NCBI RefSeq assembly: GCF_027497495.1
Contig: NZ_CP114205.1
Span: forward strand, 4,774,001 to 4,838,000
From: Streptomyces tubercidicus
GTDB taxonomy: Bacteria > Actinomycetota > Actinomycetes > Streptomycetales > Streptomycetaceae
Length of the DNA: 64,000 nt
Direction: 5' to 3'
The notes beneath the pieces are model-generated. The model worked only from the letters and a program-made list of their open reading frames with translations, made no database searches and was not told the origin of the DNA. This document shows, one piece after another, positions 50,142 to 59,724 of the stretch (the first letter of the stretch is position 1; every line of letters starts with the position of its first letter). A program made the position numbers and the translations under genes.

Positions 50142-51284
50142 ATGCACGTACCCGATGGATTCATCAATGCGCCGGTGTCGGCGGCGACCGGGGTGGTCGC
50201 CGCCGTCGCGGTGGCGGTCAGCCTGCGGGGTGCCCGGCGTGAGCTGGCGGGTGCGGGGCCGGGCGGCAGCGCCGCCGCCGAGCGTACGGCGCCGCTGGCC
50301 GGACTGGTCGCGGCGTTCATCTTTGCCGTGCAGATGCTGAACTTCCCGGTCGCGGCGGGCACCAGCGGGCATCTGCTGGGCGGTGCGCTCGCGGCGATCC
50401 TCGTCGGCCCGTACACCGGCGTGCTGTGTGTCTCGGTCGTGCTGCTGATGCAGGGCGTGCTGTTCGCCGACGGCGGGCTGACCGCGCTGGGCGTGAACAT
50501 CACCGATATGGCGATCGTGACGACCGTGGTCGCCTACGCGCTGTTCCGGGGCCTGGTGAAGGTGCTGCCGCGGCGCCGCCGCTCGATCACCGTGGCCTCG
50601 TTCGTCGCCGCGCTGCTCTCGGTGCCCGCGGCCGCGGTGGCCTTCACCGCGATCTACGCGCTCGGCGGGACCGCGGATGTGCCGATCGGCAAGGTCTTCA
50701 CCGCCATGGTGGGCGTGCATCTGCTGATCGGCATCGGCGAGGCGGCGATCACCGCGCTGACCGTCGGCGCCGTGATCGCGGTGCGCCCCGACCTGGTCTA
50801 CGGTGCGCGCGGGCTGACCCAGCCGCTGGAGCTGCGGACCTCGCCGCTCGCCGGGCCCGCCGACGGGACCGAGGCGGCCGAGCCCGCCCCCGCGCCCGCT
50901 GCCGCCACCGAGGCCGCCGCCCCGGCCCCCGCCCGCCGCTCCGTCCGCCGCGTCTGGCTGGCCGGCCTCGCCGCCGCCCTGGTGTGCGCGGGCGGCATCA
51001 GCTACTACGCCTCCGCCGACCCCGACGGCCTGGAGAAGGTCGCCCACGACCACGGCATCGACGCCAAGGCCGAGGACCACGCCGCCAAGGACTCCCCGCT
51101 CGCCGACTACAGCGTCAAGGACATCACCAACCCGCGGCTGTCCGGCGGCCTCGCCGGGGTCATCGGCGTCGGCGCGACGCTGGCCGTCGGCACCGGCGTG
51201 TTCGTGGTGGTCCGCCGCCGCCGGAGCGCCGCCACCACGGAGCGGCCCGACGCGGGTGCCGAGCGCCCGAGCGAGAGCGTCTGA
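50142..51284 (+). CDS. cbiM: ECF nickel/cobalt transporter S-component CbiM fused to a PDGLE domain
   Basis: CbiM/NikM captures Ni2+ or Co2+ for an energy-coupling-factor transporter. The 380-residue protein starts MHVPDGFINAPVSA (the N-terminal His is the metal ligand) and has six or so TM segments (AFIFAVQMLNFPVAAGTSGH with a conserved His, GPYTGVLCVSVVLLMQGVLF). Then a Pro/Ala-rich linker leads to a C-terminal PDGLE domain (ASADPDGLEKVAHDH, plus a TM), the function of CbiN/NikN in fused form. The next genes cbiQ and cbiO complete the transporter. The Nur box argues for nickel. Confidence 0.92.
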   Translation: MHVPDGFINAPVSAATGVVAAVAVAVSLRGARRELAGAGPGGSAAAERTAPLAGLVAAFIFAVQMLNFPVAAGTSGHLLGGALAAILVGPYTGVLCVSVVLLMQGVLFADGGLTALGVNITDMAIVTTVVAYALFRGLVKVLPRRRRSITVASFVAALLSVPAAAVAFTAIYALGGTADVPIGKVFTAMVGVHLLIGIGEAAITALTVGAVIAVRPDLVYGARGLTQPLELRTSPLAGPADGTEAAEPAPAPAAATEAAAPAPARRSVRRVWLAGLAAALVCAGGISYYASADPDGLEKVAHDHGIDAKAEDHAAKDSPLADYSVKDITNPRLSGGLAGVIGVGATLAVGTGVFVVVRRRRSAATTERPDAGAERPSESV

Positions 51285-51285
51285 C

Positions 51286-52047
51286 ATGGGCGCAGGACAT
51301 GCGCACAAGCTCTACCGGCACGGGCATTCGCCGGTCCACGCGCTGCCCGCGCACTGCAAGATCGCGGCGGTCTTCTGCTTCGTCCTCGTCGTCGTCTCCA
51401 CCCCGCGCGAGGCCGTCTGGGCCTTCGGGCTGTACGCCCTGCTGATCGCGGCCGCCGCCGGGGCCGCCCGGATCCCGGCCGGGTTCCTGCTCAAGCGGCT
51501 GCTGATCGAGGTGCCGTTCGTCGCCTTCGCGGTGCTGATGCCGTTCGTCGCCGAGGGGCCGCGGATCACCGTCCTCGGCATGAGCCTGAGCGAGTCCGGG
51601 CTGTGGGGCGCCTGGAACATCCTCGCCAAGGGCACGCTGGGCGTCGCCGCGTCCGTACTGCTCGCCTCCACCACCGAGCTGCGGGAACTCCTGCTGGGCC
51701 TGCAGCGGCTCCGGATGCCGCCGCTGCTCGTGCAGATCGCGTCCTTCATGATCCGCTACGGCGATGTGATCACCGACGAGATGCGGCGGATGCGGATCGC
51801 CCGGCTCTCCCGCGGCTTCGAAGCGCGCGGCGTCCGCCACTGGGGCGTGCTCGCCAAGTCCGCCGGGGCGCTGTTCATCCGCTCCTACGAACGCGGGGAG
51901 CGGGTCCACCTCGCGATGGTCAGCCGCGGCTACACCGGCACCATGCCCGTGGTCGACGGCAGCGCCGCCACCCGCACACAATGGACCCGCGCGGCCGCCC
52001 TCCCGCTCGCCGCGCTCGCCGTCTGCCTCCTGGGATGGACCCTTTGA
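51286..52047 (+). CDS. cbiQ: ECF transporter T-component CbiQ
   Basis: The 253-residue transmembrane coupling subunit has about five membrane segments and the two cytoplasmic Ala-Arg-Gly motifs typical of EcfT proteins (RIARLSRGFEARG and HLAMVSRGYTG). The N-terminus is His-rich (GAGHAHKLYRHGHSP), which may handle metal. It begins one base after the cbiM stop and overlaps cbiO by 13 bases. Confidence 0.9.
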   Translation: MGAGHAHKLYRHGHSPVHALPAHCKIAAVFCFVLVVVSTPREAVWAFGLYALLIAAAAGAARIPAGFLLKRLLIEVPFVAFAVLMPFVAEGPRITVLGMSLSESGLWGAWNILAKGTLGVAASVLLASTTELRELLLGLQRLRMPPLLVQIASFMIRYGDVITDEMRRMRIARLSRGFEARGVRHWGVLAKSAGALFIRSYERGERVHLAMVSRGYTGTMPVVDGSAATRTQWTRAAALPLAALAVCLLGWTL

Positions 52048-52808
52048 GCACCACCACGCCCGCCCCCTCCCTCGCCGTCTCCGGCCTCGCCTACGCCTAC
52101 CCCGACGGCCACCAGGCGCTCTTCGGCGTCGACCTGACCGTCGGCAGCGGTGAGCGGGTCGCCCTGCTGGGGCCCAACGGCGCCGGCAAGACCACCCTCG
52201 TGCTGCACCTCAACGGCATCCTCGAAGCGGGCGCCGGCAGCGTCGCGGTCGCCGGACTCCCGGTCGCCAGAGAGCATCTCGCCGAGATCCGCCGCCGCGT
52301 CGGCATCGTCTTCCAGGACCCCGACGACCAGCTGTTCATGCCCACCGTCCGGGAGGACGTCGCCTTCGGGCCCGCCTCCGCCGGGCTGCGCGGCGCCGAG
52401 CTGGAGGAGCGGGTCACCGAGGCGCTCACCCGGGTCGGTATGGCCGAGTACACCGACCGGCCGCCGCACCACCTCTCGTTCGGGCAGCGCCGCCGGGTCG
52501 CCGTCGCCACGGTGCTGGCGATGCGGCCGGAAATCCTCGTCCTGGACGAGCCGTCCTCCAATCTCGACCCCGCCTCCCGCCGTGAACTCGCCGACATCCT
52601 GCGGTCGTTGGACGTCACCGTCCTGATGGTCACCCACGACCTGCCGTACGCGCTGGAGCTGTGCCCGCGGTCCGTCGTGCTCTCCGGCGGCGTGCTGGTC
52701 GCCGACGGGACCACCCAGGACCTGCTGTGCGACGAGGAACTGATGCGCACCCACCGGCTGGAGCTGCCCTTCGGCTTCGATCCGCGATCGGTCCAGGTCC
52801 CGCGGTAG
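52035..52808 (+). CDS. cbiO: ECF transporter ATPase CbiO
   Basis: The 257-residue ATPase has Walker A LLGPNGAGKTTLVLHLNG, Q-loop GIVFQDPDDQLFMPTVREDV (the FQDPDDQ is typical of ECF ATPases), signature HLSFGQRRRVAVATVLAM, Walker B ILVLDEPSSNLDPASR and H-switch VTHDLPYALEL. A single ATPase serves both sites, as in cobalt/nickel ECF systems. ATG 52035 lies within the end of cbiQ; a TTG at 52044 is an alternative. Confidence 0.93.
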   Translation: MDPLSTTTPAPSLAVSGLAYAYPDGHQALFGVDLTVGSGERVALLGPNGAGKTTLVLHLNGILEAGAGSVAVAGLPVAREHLAEIRRRVGIVFQDPDDQLFMPTVREDVAFGPASAGLRGAELEERVTEALTRVGMAEYTDRPPHHLSFGQRRRVAVATVLAMRPEILVLDEPSSNLDPASRRELADILRSLDVTVLMVTHDLPYALELCPRSVVLSGGVLVADGTTQDLLCDEELMRTHRLELPFGFDPRSVQVPR

Positions 52809-52904
52809 TCCACGGCTGAGGCGGCCCCCGCCTCGCTCTCCGCGTGTGACGAACACCACGGGCGCCGCGGTCCTGGTCATGAGCACTGATCCGCGCGTTG
52901 CACC

Positions 52905-54134
52905 ATGGATGGGTCACGAATGCGACGGATGAGTGGGAAGCGGGAGTCAGTGGTGGACGTCCAGGGCACGGTCGAGGACGGCTTCGAGCCGGTCCGGGAC
53001 GCCTTCATGGCCAACTTCGCGCGGCGCGGTGAGCGGGGCGCGGCGGTCGCCGTCTACCGGCACGGGCGCAAGGTCGTGGACCTGTGGGGCGGCACCAGGG
53101 ACGGCGACGCGGGCGACGACCCGGCGGCCGCGCCCTGGGAGGCCGGCACCGCCCAGGTGATCCGCTCCGCGACCAAGGGCATCGCCGCCGTCGTCCCGCT
53201 GCTGCTGCACCAGCGCGGCCAGCTCGACCTCGACGCGCCGGTCGGCACGTACTGGCCCGAGTTCAAGGCCGCCGGCAAGGAACGCGTCCTCGTCCGCCAT
53301 CTGCTCACGCACCGCGCCGGACTGCCCGTCCTGGACACCCCGCTCACCCCCGCGCAGGCCATCGACGGCGTCAGCGGCCCCGCCGCCCTCGCCGCCCAGG
53401 CACCCGCCTGGGAACCCGGCACGGACCACGGCTACCACGCGCAGACCTACAGCTGGCTGCTCGGCGAACTGGTGCTGCGGGCCACCGGCCGCACCCTCGG
53501 CACCTGGGTCGCCGACGAGATAGCCGGGCCGCTCGGCCTCGACCTGTGGATCGGCCTGCCCGAGGCGGAGCGATCCCGCGTCGGGCGGCTCGCCGCCGTC
53601 GAGACCCCGGCCCCGCCCGCCGCCGCGGGGCTCCGCGTCCGCCCGAAGCGGTCCGTCGCCGACGCGTACGCCGATCCGGACTCGCTCACCCACCGCGCCT
53701 TCGCCGCGATCTCCCCCGCCCCCGACGAGAACGCCCCCGCCTACCGCGCCGCCGAGCTGCCCGCCTCCGCGGGCATCGCCACCGCCCGCTCCCTGGCCCG
53801 CTGTTACGCCGCCCTCATCGGCCCCGTGGACGGCCACTCCCGCCTCTTCGCCCCCGCCACCCTCACCCTCGCCCGCACCGAGGAGTCCGCGGGCCCCGAC
53901 CGCACCCTCCTGGTCCCCACCCGCTTCGGCCTCGGCTTCATGCTCCACGGCCCGTCCTCCCCGCTCCTGGCCCCCGGCGCGTTCGGCCACCCGGGGCGCG
54001 GCGGCTCGCTCGCCGGCGCCGACCCGGAGCGCGGGCTGTCGTTCGGATACGTCACGAACGGGATGCAGCGCGGGGTTACGGCGGATCCGCGGGCGCAGGC
54101 GCTGCTGCGGGCGGTTTCCCACGTTGCCGGGTGA
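52905..54134 (+). CDS. Serine hydrolase of the beta-lactamase/EstB family
   Basis: This ~409-residue cytoplasmic protein belongs to the class C beta-lactamase-like esterases. The S-x-x-K nucleophile appears in VIRSATKGIAAVVPLLL, the Y-x-N-like element in YHAQTYSWLLGELVL, with LLTHRAGLPVLD and FGHPGRGGSLAGADPERGLS toward the end. No signal peptide is visible, so it is not a secreted beta-lactamase. Several in-frame starts exist (52905, 52920, 52929, and GTG near 52951); none is clearly favoured. Confidence 0.87.
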   Translation: MDGSRMRRMSGKRESVVDVQGTVEDGFEPVRDAFMANFARRGERGAAVAVYRHGRKVVDLWGGTRDGDAGDDPAAAPWEAGTAQVIRSATKGIAAVVPLLLHQRGQLDLDAPVGTYWPEFKAAGKERVLVRHLLTHRAGLPVLDTPLTPAQAIDGVSGPAALAAQAPAWEPGTDHGYHAQTYSWLLGELVLRATGRTLGTWVADEIAGPLGLDLWIGLPEAERSRVGRLAAVETPAPPAAAGLRVRPKRSVADAYADPDSLTHRAFAAISPAPDENAPAYRAAELPASAGIATARSLARCYAALIGPVDGHSRLFAPATLTLARTEESAGPDRTLLVPTRFGLGFMLHGPSSPLLAPGAFGHPGRGGSLAGADPERGLSFGYVTNGMQRGVTADPRAQALLRAVSHVAG

Positions 54135-54262
54135 CCCGCCGCTTTCCCTCTGTGGGTCGTAGGCCCGCCTCGGCGGGAGCGGAAGCGGGGGCGCGGGCGG
54201 GGCGCGGGCTGTTACGTCGCCATCATCCGGCCATGGAAGGGCCATGACGCGGGGGCGGTTCA

Positions 54263-55846
54263 GTGTGCGGCATGAACGCTACAGATTCCTTTTCGCGGCC
54301 CGGGGACGGGCCGGGCGAGAGCTTGGACGGCCGGGCGCGCCGGTCGCGCCGGAAGGTGGGCCTCACGGCCTCGGTGGGCGTGGCGGTGCTTGCCGGGTCG
54401 CTGCTGACGCCGTGGAGTGCGGGGGCCAGCCCGGGAAGTCCGGCGGCGGGTGCCGCCCCGGTGGGGACGATCAAATGGTCCGCCTGTCCCAAGGCCGATC
54501 CGCCCTTCCCCGACCCGAGCAAGCGGGCCCGGTGCGGGACCGTGGAGGTGCCGGTCGACTGGGCGAAGCCCGACGGGCCGACGATGAAGATCGCGGTGGC
54601 ACGGCAGAAAGCCACCGACCCCGACAAGCGCCTCGGTGTGCTGCTCTCGAACCCGGGCGGCCCCGGTACGGGCGGTCTGGACGACGCCCTCTACGCCGAC
54701 AGCCCGACCGAGGGCTATGACAAGGACATCCGGAGCCGCTTCGACATCATCGGCTTCGACCCGCGCGGGATCGGCCGCAGCGGAGAGCTCCGGTGCGACG
54801 AGAAGCTCGCCGGGAAGATTCCCACCCGCCCGAAGAACGCCGCCGAGTTCCAGCGCCTGCGTACCCTCAACAAACAGCTGGCCGACAGCTGCCGTCAGCG
54901 CAGCGGCCCGGTCGCCGACCACATGGACAGCGTCAGCGTCGCCCGCGACATGGACGCGATCCGCGCCGCCCTCGGGGAGAAGAAGATCAGCTTCCTGGGG
55001 CACTCGTACGGCACCCTCATCGGCCGCCAATACGCCCGCCTCTTCCCGCAGAAGCTCCGGGCGCTGGCCCTCGACAGCGCGATGGACCCGTCCCGGCCGG
55101 ACGCCGGGCGCTACCTCAGGGACGGTTCCGCCGCCGTCGAGGGGAGTGTGCAGCAACTCGCCGACTGGTGCGCGAAGACCACCTCGTGTGCGCTGAAGGG
55201 CAAGGACGTGAAGGCCGTCGTCCGGGGGCTCTTCGCGCGCGCCGACGCGGGCAGGCTCTTCGAACCGGGGCCGCACGGCCCGACGCGGAAGAAGGTCACC
55301 GCCGACAAGCTGTCCGGCTTCCTCACCGACTACCTGGGGAAGTGGAACCCGCAGACCACCGCTGAGCAGCTGAGTGCCCTGAACAGCGGCAGGGGCGAGG
55401 TCTACTGGACCGACAGCACTCCGGTACTCGCCTGGCGCACCGTGATGTGCCGGGACTACGACTTCCGCATCCGCGACTGGGACGAGTACCGCGAGCTGCG
55501 GCAGCAGGCCCGGTCCGCCGCGCCGCACGCCCGCTACAACTCCCAGGCCCTGGACATGGTCCTCGGCTGCCAGGGCTGGCCGGCCGCGCCCGAGCCGGAA
55601 CCGCAGCAGGCCAAGGGCACGCTCCCGCCGGTGTTCGTGGTGAACGCCCGGCACGACCTGGCGACCCCGCTGCCGGGTGCGCGGCGCATGGCGCAGGAAT
55701 TCCCGTCGGGGCGGCTCGCCGTCCTGGACTCCGTGGACCACTGGCTCTACCGCAAGTGCCAGTCGCCGCTCCCGGAACGGGCGATCAACACCTATCTCCG
55801 TACGCTGGAGACACCGCCCGACGGCACGGTCTACCCGCGTCGTTGA
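54263..55846 (+). CDS. Secreted S33-family tripeptidyl aminopeptidase-like hydrolase
   Basis: The ~527-residue precursor has a twin-Arg-like N-terminus (RRSRRKVGLTASVGV), a hydrophobic export segment ending near SAGASPG, then the alpha/beta hydrolase: NPGGPGTGG, FDPRGIGRSGELRC, nucleophile FLGHSYGTLIGRQYA (Ser248), and the C-terminal TAP-like domain with ARHDLATPLPGARR and SVDHWLYRK (Asp and His). Streptomyces homologues remove tripeptides from mature secreted proteins. Two starts (GTG 54263, ATG 54272) are possible. Confidence 0.9.
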   Translation: MCGMNATDSFSRPGDGPGESLDGRARRSRRKVGLTASVGVAVLAGSLLTPWSAGASPGSPAAGAAPVGTIKWSACPKADPPFPDPSKRARCGTVEVPVDWAKPDGPTMKIAVARQKATDPDKRLGVLLSNPGGPGTGGLDDALYADSPTEGYDKDIRSRFDIIGFDPRGIGRSGELRCDEKLAGKIPTRPKNAAEFQRLRTLNKQLADSCRQRSGPVADHMDSVSVARDMDAIRAALGEKKISFLGHSYGTLIGRQYARLFPQKLRALALDSAMDPSRPDAGRYLRDGSAAVEGSVQQLADWCAKTTSCALKGKDVKAVVRGLFARADAGRLFEPGPHGPTRKKVTADKLSGFLTDYLGKWNPQTTAEQLSALNSGRGEVYWTDSTPVLAWRTVMCRDYDFRIRDWDEYRELRQQARSAAPHARYNSQALDMVLGCQGWPAAPEPEPQQAKGTLPPVFVVNARHDLATPLPGARRMAQEFPSGRLAVLDSVDHWLYRKCQSPLPERAINTYLRTLETPPDGTVYPRR

Positions 55847-55930
55847 CGGGGCCCGGGTCGGTGGCATCTGCTGGTGCCGGGCGTGGTGTTCCCGCGCCCG
55901 GCAGGTCCGGTGACCATGAGGGGGAGCCCG

Positions 55931-56872
55931 ATGAAGATAGTGATACCCGGCGGGACCGGTCAGGTGGGCGGCATCCTGAACCGCGCGCTGACCGCCGCGG
56001 GCCACGAAGTCGTGGTGCTGACCAGACGTCCGTCGCGGGCGGGCGAGGTGGCCTGGGACGGTACGACGCCCGGCCCCTGGACGGCGGTGATCGACGGCAG
56101 CGATGTCGTGATCAACCTGGCCGGACGCAGCGTCAGTTGCCGCTACACCCGGGCCAACCTCCAGGAGATGATGGACTCGCGGGTGGACTCCGCGCGGGTC
56201 GTGGGCGAAGCGATCGCGGCGTCCGCCCGGCCGCCCCGGGTCTGGCTCCAGATGAGCACCGCAACTATCTACGCCCATCGCCACGACGCGCCCCATGACG
56301 AGGCGACGGGGGAGATCGGCGGTGCGGAGCCCGGCGTCCCGGACTACTGGGCGTTCAGTGTCGAGATCGCCAAGGAGTGGGAGCGGGCGCAGGAGCAGGC
56401 CGCCACCCCGGATACCCGTAAGGTCGCGCTGCGGTCCGCCATGGTGATGAGCCCGGACCGCGGCGGGGTGTTCGATGTGCTGCTGCGGCTGGTGCGGCTG
56501 GGGCTGGGCGGGCCGGTCGCGGGCGGCGCCCAGTATGTGTCCTGGATCCATGAGCGCGACTTCGTCCGCGCGGTCGAGTTCCTGGTCGACCGGAACGATC
56601 TGACCGGTCCGGTGAATCTCGCCGCGCCCGGTCCGCTGCCCCATCGGGACTTCATGCGCGCGCTGCGGTCCGCCTGGGGCGCACCGGTGGGGCTGCCCGC
56701 CACGAAGTGGATGGCCGGACTGGGCGCGTTCGCACTGCGCTCCGACACCGAACTGCTGCTCAAGAGCCGCCGGGTGGTGCCCGGCCGGCTGCGCGAAGCG
56801 GGCTTCGCCTTCGAGTACGAGGCGTGGCCGGGGGCGGCGGACGACCTGGTGCGGCGCGTCCGTACCCGCTGA
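55931..56872 (+). CDS. TIGR01777-family NAD-dependent epimerase/dehydratase-like protein
   Basis: The 313-residue Rossmann protein has MKIVIPGGTGQVGGILNRAL, NLAGRSVSCRYTRANLQEMM and the C-terminal DUF1731 region (FALRSDTELLLKSRRVVPGR, AGFAFEYEAWPGAADDL). The family is widespread and its reaction is unknown; it shares the extended SDR fold with sugar epimerases. GGGGAG precedes the ATG. Confidence 0.9.
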   Translation: MKIVIPGGTGQVGGILNRALTAAGHEVVVLTRRPSRAGEVAWDGTTPGPWTAVIDGSDVVINLAGRSVSCRYTRANLQEMMDSRVDSARVVGEAIAASARPPRVWLQMSTATIYAHRHDAPHDEATGEIGGAEPGVPDYWAFSVEIAKEWERAQEQAATPDTRKVALRSAMVMSPDRGGVFDVLLRLVRLGLGGPVAGGAQYVSWIHERDFVRAVEFLVDRNDLTGPVNLAAPGPLPHRDFMRALRSAWGAPVGLPATKWMAGLGAFALRSDTELLLKSRRVVPGRLREAGFAFEYEAWPGAADDLVRRVRTR

Positions 56873-56892
56873 GCCGTCCGCGCGACGCCCCC

Positions 56893-57744
56893 TCAGCCCG
56901 TGTGCAGCATCAGCCCGATGCCGATGACCATCAGCCCCGCCGCGGCGATCCGCGGGGCGCCGAAGCGTTCCTTGAAGAAGAGGGCACCGATGGCGGCGCC
57001 CACCATGATCGAGGACTCGCGCAGGGCGGCGATCGGCGCGAGCGGGGCGCGGGTCTGGGCCCACAGGACCAGGCCGTAGGCGAAGACGGAGAGCACCCCG
57101 CCGGCCAGCCCGCGCAGGGCGAACGGGCGGAGTTCGGTGAGGAGTCGGCGGCGGCGGGTGGCGAGCGCGTAGGCGGGGATCACGATGCCTTCGAGGATCA
57201 TCAGCCAGCCGATATAGCCGAGGGAGCTGCCGGAGGCGCGTACGCCCAGGCCGTCGACGGTGGTGTACGAGGCGATGGCGAGGCCGGTGGCGAGCGCGGC
57301 GAGCAGGGCCGGCCAGTGCGGCCTGGTCCCGGAGCCGCGGATGCCCCAGAGGGCGACCCCGACCAGGCCCGCGGAGGCCAGCGCGACACCGGCCAGCGCC
57401 CAGCCGTCGGGGATCTCGTGCACGAAGACGGCCGCCAGGACGGTGACGACCAGCGGCGCGGTGCCGCGGGCGATGGGGTACATCTGCCTGAAGTCGCCCA
57501 GGCGGAACGACTGCATCAGCAGGGCCTGGTAGACGATGTGCAGCACGGCGGAGGCCAGCAGGAAGGGCCAGGCACCGGCGGCCGGGAGCGGGGTGACCGC
57601 GGCCAGGGCGGCACCGCAGACCGCGCCGCCCCCACCGACCAGAGTGAAGGCCAGCAGCTGGTCACGGATGCCGTGGGCGATGGCGTTCCAGCTGGCGTGG
57701 GTGACGGCCGCCATCAGGACCGCGGCGACGACGAGCGGGGTCAC
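56893..57744 (-). CDS. EamA-family (DMT) permease
   Basis: The 283-residue protein has ten hydrophobic segments in two EamA repeats (VVAAVLMAAVTHASWNAIAH; LMILEGIVIPAYALATRR) and the family motifs RGTAPLVVTVLAAVFVHEI and IMVGAAIGALFFKERFG. Members export or import amino acids, sugars or drugs; the substrate here is unknown. It faces the epimerase-like gene tail to tail with 20 bases between the stops. Confidence 0.85.
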   Translation of the reverse strand: MTPLVVAAVLMAAVTHASWNAIAHGIRDQLLAFTLVGGGGAVCGAALAAVTPLPAAGAWPFLLASAVLHIVYQALLMQSFRLGDFRQMYPIARGTAPLVVTVLAAVFVHEIPDGWALAGVALASAGLVGVALWGIRGSGTRPHWPALLAALATGLAIASYTTVDGLGVRASGSSLGYIGWLMILEGIVIPAYALATRRRRLLTELRPFALRGLAGGVLSVFAYGLVLWAQTRAPLAPIAALRESSIMVGAAIGALFFKERFGAPRIAAAGLMVIGIGLMLHTG

Positions 57745-57880
57745 GAGGTGCGCTCGCGCACACGGGGCGATATGTCGGTCGGGGTTCCCGGGGCGGTGCC
57801 GGACGCGGAATCGCTCATGGCCCGCACGCTAGCCAAAGCTGTACGGGCCATGCGAACGAAATCCGGTCGCTGAGACGGGG

Positions 57881-57915
57881 CTGGGACGGGGCGCCCCCAC
57901 GGCGCCCCGTCCCAG
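57881..57915 (-). terminator. 15-bp hairpin terminator of the PBP gene
   Basis: CTGGGACGGGGCGCC (57881-57895) and its exact complement (57901-57915) enclose CCCAC. It begins directly beyond the PBP stop (57918) on the minus strand. Confidence 0.85.
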
Positions 57916-57917
57916 AG

Positions 57918-59570
57918 TCAGCCGGCGGTGAGGACGGAGCGGACCACCGGGCCCGCGTTGGAGCCGCCGTGGCCGCTCGCCGGGACGACGGCCGCCGCGG
58001 CGAGGTCGTCGCGGTAGGCGGTGAACCAGGCGTTGGGCTTCTTCTGGTTGTCGACCTCGGCCGAGCCGGTCTTGGCGCCGACGTCACCGCTGACCCCGGA
58101 CATCGCCTCGGCGGCCGTACCGGACGTCGCGGTCAGCTTCATCAGCGACCGCAGACCGCTGAGTGTGGACGGCTTCATCGTGCGCGGGGCCTTGGCGAGC
58201 GTCCGGTGGTCCAGCGACGGCGGGACGATGTACGGCTGGTGGAAGGAGCCGGCCCGGACCGTCGCGGCGAGCGTGGCGACATTGAGCGGGTTCATCCGCA
58301 CCCCGCCCTGCCCGATCAGCGAGGCCGCCATCTGCGCGTCGCTCTGCACCGGCACCGCGCCGTCGAAGGTGGGAATGCCGGTCTGCCAGTTGAGGCCGAT
58401 GCCGAAGACGTCCCGGGCCTCCTTGGTCAGATCGTCGTCGCTGAGGTCCTTGGCGTGCGAGATGAAGGCGTTGTTGCAGGACGCGGCGAAGCTCTGCGCG
58501 AAGGTGCCGTCCTTGATCTCGGACTTGTTGAGGTTCTGGAACTTCCAGCCGCCGACGGTCACGTACTTGGGGCACGGGTTCTTCTTGCCCGGCGAGGTCA
58601 GGCCCTTGTCCATCAGCATCGCCGCGGTCACGACCTTCATCGTCGAGCCGGGCGCCATGGACCCCTGGGTGGCCAGGTTGAAGCCCTTCTCCGGGGAGTT
58701 GGCGAGCGCCAGGATCTCGCCGGTGCTGGGCTTGACCGCGGCCACGGACGCCGACTTCTTGCCCTTGACCGCCCGCTCGGCCGCCGACTGCATCCCGGCG
58801 TCCAGGGTGGTCTTGAGGGTGCCCGGCGTCCCCTTGGAGAGCACCTTCAGCGTCTTGTCGGGCAGCTGGTCGGCGGGCTTGGCGCTCTTGGCGCGGTGGA
58901 TGAACAGCTCCACACCCGGTTTGCCGTCGGTCTTGTCGCCGTACTTGTCCCGCAGGCTGTCCAGCACCCCGGCCAGCGCCGGATGCGCCTCGGGGGTCAG
59001 CGCCGCGCCCTTGCGGTCCACGGCCTTGATCGGCGGCGCCTCGGCCTCGCCCGTGCGCAGTTCGTCACCCTTGGCCAGGCCCGGGTGCATCATGTCCGGC
59101 TTCCAGGCGATCTGCGGCTTTCCGGTGGACTTCGCACGCTGCACGGTCGCGGAAGTGCGGTACGAGTACGCCGCCTTGGTGCCCTTGTAGTCGATCTGCG
59201 CGGCGACGGTGTACGGCACCTTGTCACCGGCCGGCGTGCCCGGAGTCACATGGACCTTCGAGAACCGCGCCTGCTTGCCGAGGGCCGCGAGCGCGCTCTT
59301 GCACTTCTCCGGGTCGTCCGTCAGCCCGGCCGCCTTGGCCGCGTCGCCGGACTGCCACGCGGTCAGGAACTCCCGTGACGTCGTCTGCACTTCCTTGGCC
59401 GACAGCGGGCCGGTCGCCACCTTGGCGCCCTTGTCGCCCGCCTTGGCGTCCGTGGAGCTGACCTCCTGCGACGACTCGTCCGAGCCGCCGAACAGGGTGA
59501 GGCCGCCCACGACGCCCGCCACCAGGGCCACCGATCCGCCGATCAGCCCGTACTTCACCTCACGGCGCAT
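57918..59570 (-). CDS. Class B penicillin-binding protein (transpeptidase) with MecA-like N-terminal domain
   Basis: This 550-residue membrane-anchored transpeptidase cross-links peptidoglycan. It has one N-terminal TM (YGLIGGSVALVAGVVGG), an NTF2-like MecA_N domain (REFLTAWQSGDAAKAAGLT), a linker and the transpeptidase with nucleophile GSTMKVVTAAML (Ser309), SCNNAF (SxN) and VGAKTGSAEVD (KTG). GGAGGG precedes the ATG. It is probably not essential given its MecA_N form; several paralogues usually exist in Streptomyces. Confidence 0.93.
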   Translation of the reverse strand: MRREVKYGLIGGSVALVAGVVGGLTLFGGSDESSQEVSSTDAKAGDKGAKVATGPLSAKEVQTTSREFLTAWQSGDAAKAAGLTDDPEKCKSALAALGKQARFSKVHVTPGTPAGDKVPYTVAAQIDYKGTKAAYSYRTSATVQRAKSTGKPQIAWKPDMMHPGLAKGDELRTGEAEAPPIKAVDRKGAALTPEAHPALAGVLDSLRDKYGDKTDGKPGVELFIHRAKSAKPADQLPDKTLKVLSKGTPGTLKTTLDAGMQSAAERAVKGKKSASVAAVKPSTGEILALANSPEKGFNLATQGSMAPGSTMKVVTAAMLMDKGLTSPGKKNPCPKYVTVGGWKFQNLNKSEIKDGTFAQSFAASCNNAFISHAKDLSDDDLTKEARDVFGIGLNWQTGIPTFDGAVPVQSDAQMAASLIGQGGVRMNPLNVATLAATVRAGSFHQPYIVPPSLDHRTLAKAPRTMKPSTLSGLRSLMKLTATSGTAAEAMSGVSGDVGAKTGSAEVDNQKKPNAWFTAYRDDLAAAAVVPASGHGGSNAGPVVRSVLTAG

Positions 59571-59724
59571 ACCACCGATTCCCTCCAAGAGCCTCGTCCC
59601 TGAATACGCACACAAGAACGTGCCCCGCACTCTAAGGGACACGGGAGGGCGGTGAGTCTCGATAGGGGCACGGTCCGGTGACACGCTGTTGTAAGGCTGT
59701 TACGGAACCGTCAAATTGGCGCCG

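Noticed and set aside
49901..50503. Upstream extension of the Tricorn protein past the GTG at 49900
   Set aside because: The extra residues do not match the family, run antisense through the Nur box and cbiM, and have no ribosome-binding site at the far start.
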